Source: JAHILA01 sp035528175 (GTDB lineage: Bacteria; Patescibacteriota; Minisyncoccia; RBG-13-40-8-A). Taken from it: DNA of 17,485 nucleotides. Shown here one piece after another: positions 5,972 to 13,288 of the stretch. The notes beneath the pieces are model-generated. The model was given only the letters and a program-made list of their open reading frames with translations. It had not been told where the DNA came from and searched no databases. Position numbers and translations under genes: made by a program. The stretch's first letter is position 1. Each line of letters opens with the position of its first letter. The stretch is from NCBI GenBank assembly GCA_035528175.1, contig DATKZC010000021.1, positions 1-17,485 on the forward strand, given 5' to 3'.

Positions 5972-7683
5972 TTTATTTTCTTAATAAATCCTTCAATTTT
6001 CATCATTCCAATATCTCCCTTCTCTCTGGTTCTTACGCGCACAGATTTCGCTTTTGTTTCTTCATCTCCAATTACAAGCATATAAGGAATTTTTTGCATT
6101 TCTCCTTCGCGGATTTTTTTAGAGACAGTTTCGTTTTCATTTTTTACTTTAGCTCTTAAATCATAAGCCATAAGTTTTTCTTTGATTTGCTCGGCATATT
6201 TCGCGTGACGGTCACCAATAGGAATTACATAAATCTGGATAGGGGAGAGCCAGAACGGCAAAGCACCAGCATAATTTTCAAGCAAAACACCAATGAATCT
6301 TTCTATTGAACCAAGTAGGGCTCGATGAACCATATAAGGCCTCTGTTTTTGGCCTTTGTCGTCAATATAGGTCAAATTAAATTTTTCCGGCAGATTAAAA
6401 TCAAACTGGACTGTAGTGCATTGCCATTCTCTTCCTAATGAATCTTTGATTTTGATATCTATTTTTGGACCATAAAAAACCCCGCCGCCTTTATCAATTT
6501 GGTATTTTAAATTCAATTTATTTAAGACGTTTTTCAGAGTACTTGTTGCTTTTTCCCAGTTCTTCGGAGTTCCTACATATTTTTCCGGCCTGGTAGCCAG
6601 ATAAATATTATATTCTTTAAATCCAAATTCTTTTAGAAGTTTGATGCCGAATTTTACAGCAGCCATCATTTCATCAGCTAACTGGTCCGGTGTGCAGATT
6701 ATATGCGCATCATCCTGGGTAAATCCTCTGACTCGGGTTAAGCCGTGCAGAACTCCGGAACGTTCAAATCTATAAACTGTACCGAGTTCTGCCCAGCGTA
6801 TGGGTAAATCTCTATAACTTCGGCTTTTGGTTTTATAGATTTTCATATGGAACGGGCAGTTCATCGGCTTGATTAAGTATTTATCGCCTTCAACTTCCAT
6901 TGGACCGAACATATTTTCTTTGTAAAAATCAGTATGGCCTGATGTTTGCCAGAGTTTTATTCGGCCGATATGGGGAGTATCGATTATTTCATAACCGTTT
7001 TTTAGATGTTCATTAACCCAGTAATTTTCAATTACTCCTTTTAAAGCTGTTCCTTTGGGATGCCAGAGGATTAGTCCTGGTCCGACTTCTTCGTCAATAC
7101 TAAACAAATCCAGTTTTTGGCCGATTAATCGGTGGTCGCGCTTTTCCGCTTCTTTTATTTGTTTTAAATAGGCATCCAACTCTCTTTTAGTATTAAAAGC
7201 AACTCCGTAAATTCTTTGCAGCATGGGATTTTTTTCATCCCCGCGCCAGTATGCGCCCGCAATTTTTGTAAGTTTAAATGCATCAATAACTTCTTTGGCT
7301 TGCTCTGAATGTAATTGAAGGGTGGATTTTACATGCGGTCCCTTGCATAAATCAGTAAAATCTCCGCTGATATAAATGGTTGCGTTTTTGCTATCGAGGT
7401 CTTTTATGAGTTCCAATTTATAGGGTTGGTTTTTAAATAGTTTTTTCGCTTCGTTTTTGGAAACGAGTTTTCGCTTGAACGCAAGATTCTGTTTTAAAAT
7501 TTCGCGCATTCTTTTTTCAATCTTCGGCAAATCTTCTGGGGTGAGGGGATTCTTTAAACCAAAGTCATAATAAAATCCATTATCAATTGTCGGGCCAATG
7601 GCAAATTTAACATCTTTAAAAATGTCTTTAACTGCATGCGCCATAATATGGCTTATTGAATGTCGTATTACATCAATTTTCAT
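5968..7683 (-). CDS. thrS: Threonyl-tRNA synthetase lacking the TGS domain
   Basis: A 571-residue class II synthetase that charges tRNA(Thr). The N-terminus begins directly with the editing (SAD) domain: H8-x3-H12 and C113-x3-H117, the paired metal/catalytic sites that remove mischarged Ser. The usual TGS domain of about 60 residues in front of it is absent. The catalytic core has zinc ligands C276 (M-N-C-P), H327 (D-D-A-H) and H453 (V-H-R-A-L-L-G), motif 2 around residues 296-316 (R-W-A-E-L-G-T-V-Y-R-F-E), and motif 3 at 453-464. The C-terminal anticodon-binding domain runs from about 480. The ATG overlaps the dnaE stop (ATGA at 7680-7683) and no longer frame exists upstream, so the short N-terminus is real. 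Likely co-translated with dnaE and miaB-miaA. Confidence 0.96.
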   Translation of the reverse strand: MKIDVIRHSISHIMAHAVKDIFKDVKFAIGPTIDNGFYYDFGLKNPLTPEDLPKIEKRMREILKQNLAFKRKLVSKNEAKKLFKNQPYKLELIKDLDSKNATIYISGDFTDLCKGPHVKSTLQLHSEQAKEVIDAFKLTKIAGAYWRGDEKNPMLQRIYGVAFNTKRELDAYLKQIKEAEKRDHRLIGQKLDLFSIDEEVGPGLILWHPKGTALKGVIENYWVNEHLKNGYEIIDTPHIGRIKLWQTSGHTDFYKENMFGPMEVEGDKYLIKPMNCPFHMKIYKTKSRSYRDLPIRWAELGTVYRFERSGVLHGLTRVRGFTQDDAHIICTPDQLADEMMAAVKFGIKLLKEFGFKEYNIYLATRPEKYVGTPKNWEKATSTLKNVLNKLNLKYQIDKGGGVFYGPKIDIKIKDSLGREWQCTTVQFDFNLPEKFNLTYIDDKGQKQRPYMVHRALLGSIERFIGVLLENYAGALPFWLSPIQIYVIPIGDRHAKYAEQIKEKLMAYDLRAKVKNENETVSKKIREGEMQKIPYMLVIGDEETKAKSVRVRTREKGDIGMMKIEGFIKKIK

Positions 7684-10600
7684 ATAATTTCTTCTACGTT
7701 ATTACAAAGGATTTTTAATTGGTCATCTTTATCAGTCAGGCGGCCCTCAATTAAGATGACTTTTCCTTCTTGCCAAATTGTCGGATTTTTTTCCAGGATT
7801 GTAGCAAAAACCAGGATTTCTATTGTGCTGGTTAAATCTTCTATTTTTACAAACAGCATCGGTTTGCCGGACTTGGTAATAAATTTGGTAATCTTGATAA
7901 TTACCCCTGCAATTTTAACTTTACTATCTTTTTTCTCTTTGGGCAAGTCCCTGATATGGATTATTTTGCCTTTTAGGAAGCCCTCATAGTTTTTAAGTGG
8001 GTGGTCGGAAATATACATTCCCAGCAAATCTTTTTCCCATTGGATTTCCTCGTTCAACAATTTTCTTTTTTCATTGCCGTTTCCATTGGTGAATAATAAT
8101 TGATTTTTATTTGTTATTTGTTCTTCGTTGAATAAACTGGCTTGGCCGTTATTTTTTGTTTTCTGTGATTCCTTAGAGAATTCTAGGAGTTCCTCTAAAT
8201 GTTCTAATAATTCTTTTCTTTGGGCAAGAGCATCAAATGCTCCTGCGCGGATTAAGTTTTCTAGAGATTTTTTATTGATAATTACTGATTTCTCCGCTTG
8301 CGGAGCAAGGCGCGTGAGGAAGTCAGCCATGATCTGGAAGTTTCCGTTTTGCTTTCTTTCCTCAACAATTGCTGCTACAACATTATGACCGACATTTTTT
8401 ATTGCTGCTAATCCGAAGCGAATTGATGGATGCCCGCCTGCCGGCGAGGCAGGGACGAGCGTAAAGTTATCAAAGCTTTCATTAATGTCTGGGGCTAAAA
8501 CCTGGATGCCCATTTTTTTCGCTTCATTAACTAAAATATTAATCCTATCCAGATCTTTTTGGTCTGCCTGCATCAATGCAGTGATGAATTCCTCTGGATA
8601 ATTCGCTTTTAAATAAGCTGTTTGATAAGCAATTAGAGCATAACAGGTTGCATGAGAACGATTAAATCCATATTGGGCAAATGGCTCGATAGAATCCCAT
8701 ATTTTCTGTGCGATTTCTTTATTAATTCCGTTTTTTACCATACCGTCAATCATCTTATCGGCCTGTTGTTCGAGTAGTTTTCTAATTTTTTTGCCGACCG
8801 CTTTTCTTAAAACATCTGCTTCAGACATGGTAAATCCCGCTAAATCTTTCGCAATTTGCATCAGCTGTTCCTGGTAAACAGTAATGCCGTAAGTATTTTT
8901 CAGGATTGGCTCGAGCTTCGGATGGACGTATCTAATTTCTTTTTCTCCATGTTTTCTGGCAATATAATCGGGAATTAAATCTATGGGTCCGGGCCGGTAT
9001 AAAGAAACCATAGCAATAATGTCTTCTAAATTATTTGGTTTTAATTTCTGCAAATATTTTCTCATGCCGGAAGATTCTAATTGAAATACTCCGATTGTGT
9101 TTGCCATTTTAAAAAGTTCAAAAGTTTTTTTGTCGTCTAATGGTATATTGTTAATGTTAATTTTAATTCCCCGAAGTTTTTCAATGAGATTTAAAGCTGT
9201 TTCAATAGTGGTTAAGTTTTTTAAGCCAAGAAAATCCATTTTTAAAAGTCCGAGCGCTTCAATGCTGTGCATTTCATATTGAGTGACAATAGAATTTTCG
9301 TCCTGTGGTGCAAATTGGCGCGGAGCATAGAAATCAATTGGATTCTTGGTGATTACAATCCCACAGGCATGGGTTGAGGCATGGCGGGCAACGCCTTCTA
9401 ATTTTGTAGCGATATCAATCAATATTTTTACTTGATCATCGGTGTCGTAAGATTGGGAAAGTTCTGGAACTTTTTCTAGAGTTTCTTTTAATCCAAAACC
9501 GAAAGGAACCATTTTAGCAATTTGGTCGCAGAAAGCATAGGTATAGCCGAGGGCTCTGCCAGCGTCTCTTATTGCAGCGCGGCTGGCCATTGTTCCAAAA
9601 GTAATAATTTGAGCAACGTGGTCAGCTCCGTATTTTTTTGCAACATAATTAACAATTTCATTTCGTCTAATATCGGCAAAATCCAAATCAATATCAGGCA
9701 TACTTATTCTTTCCGGATTAAGAAATCTTTCAAAAAGAAGTTTGTATTTTAGCGGGTCGACATCGGTGATATTTAAAAGATAAGAGACAATCGAACCTGC
9801 TGCCGAACCCCTTCCCGGCCCGACAACAATGCTGTTATTTTTCGCCCAATTAACTACGTCCTGAACAATTAGGAAGTACGAAGCGAAGCCGGTTTTTTCA
9901 ATAACTCCTAATTCAAATTTCAGTTGTTTTTTTGCCTGGTCAAGATTTTCTCCAAAGTCTCTTTTGCGTAATCCCTTTTCGCATATTTTTTTCAGATAAG
10001 AATTCGCTGTTTCGTCTTCAGGAAGAGGAAAGTGGGGAAGCTCGATTTTATCAAGCTCCAGTTTAAGGTTGCACATATCAGCGATTTTCTGAGTGTTTTC
10101 AATCGCCTCTGGAACATTACGAAATGCATTAATTATTTCATCGGGCGGCTTTAGGGAATAATCTTCGCCTTTCATGGTCATTCTGTCTTTTTCAACAATA
10201 GTGCGGTTGGTCTGAACACAAAGTAAAACATCATGTACTTCGTCGTCCTCTTTGTTTAAATAATGAACATCATTAGTGGCAACCAATGGCAAATTTGTTT
10301 CTTTTGCTAGTTTTATAATCTTTTCATTTAAACGAACCTGGTTTAAATCATTCGGATGGTCCATTATTTCAAGATAAAAATTGTCCTTGCCGAAAAGTTT
10401 TGAATATTCTAAAGCAAGTTTTTTTGCTTTGGCAATATCGTCAGCCATAAGCGCGGACGGAACCTCCCCTTGCGGACAGGCGGTCAGGGCAATTAGTCCT
10501 TCGTGATATTCTTTCAAAATTTCCTTGTCGATTCTCGGTTTATAATAAAAACCCTCAAGATGGGCTTTAGTTACGAGTTTGATTAAATTATGATAGCCGA

Positions 10601-10895
10601 TTTTGTCTTTTGCCAGCAAAATCAGATGATATCTGATATCAGATTTGCCTGTGGTTTTGTCAAAACGGCTTCCGGGTACAAGATAGGTTTCAACGCCGAT
10701 AATCGGTTTTATACCGGCAGAAGTTGCCTTTTTATAAAATTCAACCACGCCATACATTACGCCGTGGTCAGTAATAGCCAGGGAATCCATTCCCGTTGCC
10801 TTAGCTTTTTCAATTAGTTCATCGATTTTCGCCAATCCGTCTAGAAGTGAGTAATGCGAGTGAACATGTAAATGTGTAAACTTTTGTTCCGCCAT
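7680..10895 (-). CDS. dnaE: DNA polymerase III alpha subunit
   Basis: A 1071-residue DnaE-type replicative polymerase. The PHP domain has H-L-H-V-H-S-H-Y-S (residues 8-16) and T-D-H-G (42-45). The palm carries V-G-P-G-R-G-S-A-A-G (358-367), the catalytic pair D401/D403 in P-D-I-D-L-D-F, and the third acidic residue D554 in K-M-D-F-L-G. The fingers region includes N-R-S-H-A-x-C-Y-A-L-I-A-Y-Q. The C-terminus has an OB-fold (V-K-I-A-G-V-I near residue 990). No DEDD exonuclease is present, so proofreading must come from the PHP domain or another protein. Palindromes at 8292 and 8437 add residues in variable loops. It heads the dnaE-thrS-miaB/miaA operon. An extended -10 box 6 nt upstream suggests a leaderless message. 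Confidence 0.97.
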   Translation of the reverse strand: MAEQKFTHLHVHSHYSLLDGLAKIDELIEKAKATGMDSLAITDHGVMYGVVEFYKKATSAGIKPIIGVETYLVPGSRFDKTTGKSDIRYHLILLAKDKIGYHNLIKLVTKAHLEGFYYKPRIDKEILKEYHEGLIALTACPQGEVPSALMADDIAKAKKLALEYSKLFGKDNFYLEIMDHPNDLNQVRLNEKIIKLAKETNLPLVATNDVHYLNKEDDEVHDVLLCVQTNRTIVEKDRMTMKGEDYSLKPPDEIINAFRNVPEAIENTQKIADMCNLKLELDKIELPHFPLPEDETANSYLKKICEKGLRKRDFGENLDQAKKQLKFELGVIEKTGFASYFLIVQDVVNWAKNNSIVVGPGRGSAAGSIVSYLLNITDVDPLKYKLLFERFLNPERISMPDIDLDFADIRRNEIVNYVAKKYGADHVAQIITFGTMASRAAIRDAGRALGYTYAFCDQIAKMVPFGFGLKETLEKVPELSQSYDTDDQVKILIDIATKLEGVARHASTHACGIVITKNPIDFYAPRQFAPQDENSIVTQYEMHSIEALGLLKMDFLGLKNLTTIETALNLIEKLRGIKININNIPLDDKKTFELFKMANTIGVFQLESSGMRKYLQKLKPNNLEDIIAMVSLYRPGPIDLIPDYIARKHGEKEIRYVHPKLEPILKNTYGITVYQEQLMQIAKDLAGFTMSEADVLRKAVGKKIRKLLEQQADKMIDGMVKNGINKEIAQKIWDSIEPFAQYGFNRSHATCYALIAYQTAYLKANYPEEFITALMQADQKDLDRINILVNEAKKMGIQVLAPDINESFDNFTLVPASPAGGHPSIRFGLAAIKNVGHNVVAAIVEERKQNGNFQIMADFLTRLAPQAEKSVIINKKSLENLIRAGAFDALAQRKELLEHLEELLEFSKESQKTKNNGQASLFNEEQITNKNQLLFTNGNGNEKRKLLNEEIQWEKDLLGMYISDHPLKNYEGFLKGKIIHIRDLPKEKKDSKVKIAGVIIKITKFITKSGKPMLFVKIEDLTSTIEILVFATILEKNPTIWQEGKVILIEGRLTDKDDQLKILCNNVEEII
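8292..8305 (-). repeat. Short perfect palindrome in dnaE
   Basis: CTCCGC-TT-GCGGAG, read in frame as part of L-A-P-Q-A-E-K-S in a variable linker ahead of the conserved N-K-K-S-L-E-N-L segment. It is probably another inserted repeat, though too short to be certain. Confidence 0.5.
8437..8453 (-). repeat. CPR-type palindromic repeat inserted in dnaE
   Basis: CCTGCC, GGCGA, GGCAGG. On the coding strand it gives V-P-A-S-P-A-G-G-H-P in a loop just before the conserved I-R-F-G-L-A-A-I-K-N-V-G motif. Confidence 0.75.
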
Positions 10896-10901
10896 GAACT
10901 T

Positions 10902-10907
10902 ATTATA
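10902..10907 (-). promoter_or_regulatory. Extended -10 box for dnaE; message predicted leaderless
   Basis: On the minus strand TGATATAAT (extended -10) ends 6 nt before the dnaE ATG, so transcription should begin at or beside the A of the start codon. The -35 region 17 nt upstream (TTAAAT) is weak, as is usual with an extended -10. Confidence 0.65.
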
Positions 10908-10920
10908 TCACAAGATAAAT

Positions 10921-10949
10921 TTGCATTTAAATTTTTTTTCTGTTATATT
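10921..10949 (+). promoter_or_regulatory. Promoter for the rpmF-nusB-rnc-rpsP-khpA unit
   Basis: TTGCAT (10921-10926), 17 nt, TATATT (10944-10949). The -10 box ends 9 nt before the rpmF ATG, so the leader should be only about 2-4 nt. It lies back-to-back with the dnaE promoter in a 63-bp divergent intergenic region. Confidence 0.7.
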
Positions 10950-10958
10950 GAAATCAAT

Positions 10959-11273
10959 ATGCCAGTACCAAAACAAAGACATACTAAAAGTAGAAGAAAT
11001 AGGCGAAGGTCTCATCTTAAATTAAAGAAGAAAACTTTGACAAGCTGTCCGAAATGCGGAGAGCCGATTTTACCGCATCATATCTGCGCTTTTTGCGGAT
11101 TTTACAATGGCGTAGAAAGAATTGATGTTTTAGCGAAATTAGAAAAGAGAGAAAGAAAGAAAAAAGAAAAAGAATTAAAGGAACACGAAGGAGAAACCAA
11201 GGAAACAGCGAAAGCCATGCCTACTGGCAGACAGGTTAAACCATTAAACTTAGAAGAATTATCTAAAAAATAA
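10959..11273 (+). CDS. rpmF: Large-subunit ribosomal protein bL32 with C-terminal extension
   Basis: A 104-residue L32. The start M-P-V-P-K-Q-R-H-T-K-S-R-R matches the family, and the zinc ribbon is C30-P-K-C33...C43-A-F-C46 followed by G-F-Y-N-G. L32 is normally about 55-65 residues. Here roughly 45 extra Lys/Glu-rich residues follow, including M-P-T-G-R-Q from a decayed palindrome at 11220-11235. I chose ATG at 10959: an in-frame ATG at 10872 would add 29 residues unlike L32 and overlap the dnaE start. It has no Shine-Dalgarno site and an almost absent leader. nusB starts 2 nt after the stop codon. Confidence 0.94.
   Translation: MPVPKQRHTKSRRNRRRSHLKLKKKTLTSCPKCGEPILPHHICAFCGFYNGVERIDVLAKLEKRERKKKEKELKEHEGETKETAKAMPTGRQVKPLNLEELSKK
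11220..11235 (+). repeat. Diverged CPR-type palindrome in the rpmF tail
   Basis: CCTACTGGCAGACAGG differs at only a few positions from the gatB copy CCTGCCGGTAGGCAGG and gives the related peptide P-T-G-R-Q (compare P-A-G-R-Q). It is probably an older, decaying copy. Confidence 0.6.
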
Positions 11274-11274
11274 T

Positions 11275-11718
11275 ATGTCTTCAAGGCACATTGCTCGTTC
11301 AATAGTCCTACAATCTTTATACGAACTGGATTTTAACTCCACTCGGGGGCGAAACAATCAAGAAAAAAATATTGATATTAATAAAATCATTGAAAGGAAC
11401 AAACAAGAATTCGGGTCAGGAATTGAAGAAAATGATTTCATAAATAATTTGACGCATGGGGTTTTAGAGCATCAATCACAGGTTGATGATATTATCACTA
11501 AATCCGCTCCGGAATGGCCGTTAAACCAAATTACTATTGTGGATAGAAATGTTTTGAGAATCGGGATTTATGAATTATTGTTCGGCGACAAAGAGCAAGT
11601 TCCACCGAAGGTGGCAATTAATGAAGCAATTGAATTAGCCAAAGGTTATGGCGGAGACAGTTCGGGTAGATTTATAAATGGAGTCCTGGGAACTATTTTC
11701 AGAGAAATGAATAAATAA
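11275..11718 (+). CDS. nusB: Transcription antitermination factor NusB
   Basis: A 147-residue NusB. It binds boxA RNA with NusE (S10) in rRNA leaders and supports antitermination and rRNA maturation. Family features are R-H-I-A-R-S-I-V-L-Q-S-L-Y-E-L-D near the N-terminus, W-P-L-N-Q-I and D-R-N-V-L-R-I-G-I-Y-E-L in the middle, and A-I-N-E-A-I-E-L-A-K-x-Y-G...F-I-N-G-V-L-G near the end. The length is typical. It sits 2 nt after rpmF and 5 nt before rnc, with no Shine-Dalgarno site. Boxes resembling boxA occur in the rRNA leader at 15272-15285 and 15333-15345. Confidence 0.95.
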   Translation: MSSRHIARSIVLQSLYELDFNSTRGRNNQEKNIDINKIIERNKQEFGSGIEENDFINNLTHGVLEHQSQVDDIITKSAPEWPLNQITIVDRNVLRIGIYELLFGDKEQVPPKVAINEAIELAKGYGGDSSGRFINGVLGTIFREMNK

Positions 11719-11723
11719 TATTT

Positions 11724-12422
11724 ATGGCTACTATTGAAAATTTTAATCAATTAGAGAAGAATTTTAAAATAAAATTTAAGAATAAAAACTTGCTGCAACA
11801 GGCTTTTGTTCATAGGTCTTATTTAAATGAAAATCCCGGCTGCAATTTAGAGCAGAACGAACGTTTGGAATTTTTAGGTGATGCAGTAATGGAATTAGTG
11901 GTTACAAATTATCTTTTTAAGCATTATCCCAAAAATCCAGAAGGGGATTTAACTGCTTGGCGGGCAGCTTTGGTTAATAGTAAGATGTTGTCTGAGGTTG
12001 CTAATAAGTTGGGATTTAATGATTATTTAATGCTTTCGAAAGGCGAAGGGCAAGATATGGGCCGTGCCCGACAATTTATTTTAGCCAATACATTTGAAGC
12101 GGTTGTTGGAGCAATTTATCTTGATGGTGGTTTTAATAAAGCAGAGAAATTTCTTTGTGAGAACCTAATCTGCGAACTGGAAAGAGTTTTGAGTGAGAAA
12201 TTATATTTAGACCCCAAAAGTCATTTTCAGGAAGGAGCACAAGGCAAGGAAGGGATTACCCCGAGTTATGAATTAATAAAGGAAGAAGGTCCAGACCATT
12301 GCAAAAAATTTGAAGTTGGCGTATATTTAAATGGCGATTTAATTGCTACTGGCGAAGGTCCATCAAAGCAGGCGGCGCAAGAGGATGCAGCAAAAAATGG
12401 ATTAGAGAAAAAAGGATGGTGA
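11724..12422 (+). CDS. rnc: Ribonuclease III
   Basis: A 232-residue RNase III that cuts double-stranded RNA, including rRNA precursors. The signature N-E-R-L-E-F-L-G-D-A-V spans residues 45-55, with E49 and D53 matching E. coli E41 and D45. The second metal-binding motif reads A-N122-T-F-E125-A, with Asn where E. coli has Asp114; the Glu matching E117 is kept. A C-terminal double-stranded RNA-binding domain runs from about 164 to 230, ending P-S-K-Q-A-A-Q-E-D-A-A. The 16S unit in this window carries a 27-bp flanking stem that is an obvious substrate. rpsP starts 7 nt after the stop. Confidence 0.96.
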   Translation: MATIENFNQLEKNFKIKFKNKNLLQQAFVHRSYLNENPGCNLEQNERLEFLGDAVMELVVTNYLFKHYPKNPEGDLTAWRAALVNSKMLSEVANKLGFNDYLMLSKGEGQDMGRARQFILANTFEAVVGAIYLDGGFNKAEKFLCENLICELERVLSEKLYLDPKSHFQEGAQGKEGITPSYELIKEEGPDHCKKFEVGVYLNGDLIATGEGPSKQAAQEDAAKNGLEKKGW

Positions 12423-12429
12423 TAAAAAT

Positions 12430-12822
12430 ATGTTAAAAATACGATTACAAAGAATTGGAAAGAAAAATAGCCCGAGTTTTCGGGTTGTTTTGGTTGAACA
12501 CACAACGAGGCCACAAGGGAAATTCCTTGAACTACTCGGATCATATAATAAAATCCAGAAGCAGAAAAATTTTAACAAAGAAAGAATTTTGTATTGGATT
12601 TCAAAAGGAGTACAGGCTTCTCCAACAATGCATAATTTATTAGTTGATGAAAAAATTATTGATAAAGCGAAAGTGAAAGCCTGGAAGCCGAAGCGAAAAA
12701 CAGAAGAGGTAAAGAAAGAAGGAGTTGTGCCTCCGACGCCCGCCGAGGGCGTGGTCGGAGCTCCGTACCCTTCCGATAAATCGGAAGGCGTCGGAGTTGA
12801 CACAGAACCAAAAAAGGAATAA
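12430..12822 (+). CDS. rpsP: Small-subunit ribosomal protein bS16 with repeat-derived tail
   Basis: A 130-residue S16. The first 80 or so residues are the normal protein: M-L-K-I-R-L-Q-R-I-G-K-K at the start, then R-V-V-L-V-E and L-G-S-Y-N, and a D-K-A-K-V-K-A-W segment. The rest is an extra tail, Lys/Glu-rich and then Pro/Gly-rich (P-P-T-P-A-E-G and P-Y-P-S-D-K-S-E-G), encoded by nested palindromes at 12731-12796. It is co-transcribed with rnc upstream and khpA downstream; rpsP-khpA is a common bacterial pair. No good Shine-Dalgarno site is present: AGGA ends 13 nt before ATG. Confidence 0.95.
   Translation: MLKIRLQRIGKKNSPSFRVVLVEHTTRPQGKFLELLGSYNKIQKQKNFNKERILYWISKGVQASPTMHNLLVDEKIIDKAKVKAWKPKRKTEEVKKEGVVPPTPAEGVVGAPYPSDKSEGVGVDTEPKKE
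12731..12796 (+). repeat. Nested palindromes forming the rpsP tail
   Basis: Outer arms CTCCGACGCC (12731-12740) and GGCGTCGGAG (12787-12796) are exact complements. Inside lie a hairpin ending in GTCGGAG (12754-12760), which can also pair with the left outer arm, and CCTTCCGA-TAAA-TCGGAAGG (12769-12788). The whole element stays in frame to the rpsP stop. Confidence 0.75.
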
Positions 12823-12835
12823 AATATACAAAAGA

Positions 12836-12861
12836 TAGTAGCATTAAAAGGTCGGCTACTA
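12836..12861 (+). other. Intergenic hairpin between rpsP and khpA
   Basis: TAGTAGC (12836-12842) and GCTACTA (12855-12861) are perfect complements around a 12-nt loop. A second dyad, TTCAAT-AACCTA-ATTGAA (12875-12892), lies immediately before the khpA start. There is no T tract, so these are not terminators; RNA processing or control of khpA translation is possible. Confidence 0.4.
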
Positions 12862-12895
12862 CGGTAATCAGTAATTCAATAACCTAATTGAAAAC

Positions 12896-13213
12896 ATGGC
12901 CAAAGCAAAAGATCAGGAATTTCTTGAATCATTAGTCGAGGGCATTGTTAACAATCCGAAAGACGTTAAGATTGAAAGAATCGTCGATGAAATGGGCGTA
13001 CTTTTAACCTTAAAAGTCAATCCAGAAGACATGGGTGCTTTAATTGGCCGCGGCGGTTCAACAGCAGGAGCTATTAGAACTCTTTTAAGAATCGTTGGCG
13101 CTAAGAATAATGCCCGAGTTAATCTCAAAATTGAAGAGCCAGAAGGCGGGAAAAGACCCGTTCGAGACGAGAAAAAGGATGTTGACAGTGTAGTTGACGA
13201 CCTCAAGATATAA
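12896..13213 (+). CDS. khpA: KH-domain RNA-binding protein KhpA (YlqC family)
   Basis: A 105-residue single-KH protein. The N-terminal E-F-L-E-S-L-V-E-G-I-V-N-N-P matches KhpA. The KH core has P-E-D-M-G-A-L-I-G-R-G-G-S-T-A-G-A-I-R, where the G-x-x-G loop is I-G-R-G-G. A charged tail of about 25 residues follows. In other bacteria KhpA works with KhpB as an RNA chaperone; no khpB is in this window. The position after rpsP is conserved. There is no Shine-Dalgarno site: the start follows an A-rich dyad. The unit ends at the terminator 13249-13278. Confidence 0.93.
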   Translation: MAKAKDQEFLESLVEGIVNNPKDVKIERIVDEMGVLLTLKVNPEDMGALIGRGGSTAGAIRTLLRIVGAKNNARVNLKIEEPEGGKRPVRDEKKDVDSVVDDLKI

Positions 13214-13217
13214 CTTG

Positions 13218-13233
13218 CCCCACCAAGATGGGG
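13218..13233 (+). repeat. Short GC palindrome after khpA
   Basis: CCCCA-CCAAGA-TGGGG, in the same style as CCCCGC-CAAA-GCGGGG in the rRNA leader (15360-15375). Confidence 0.5.
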
Positions 13234-13248
13234 TTAATAGAACTTGTT

Positions 13249-13278
13249 AAAAACCGTGCTATTTATGGCACGGTTTTT
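13249..13278 (+). terminator. Intrinsic terminator ending the rpmF-khpA unit
   Basis: AAAAACCGTGC (13249-13259) pairs with GCACGGTTTTT (13268-13278) around an 8-nt loop. The T tract is part of the descending arm and the A tract lies on the other side, so it could work in both directions. Confidence 0.9.
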
Positions 13279-13288
13279 AGTTTGTTTA

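Noticed and set aside
10872..10958. Upstream in-frame ATG for rpmF (29 extra residues)
   Set aside because: It would overlap the dnaE start and precede the rpmF promoter; M-P-V-P-K at 10959 is the normal L32 start.
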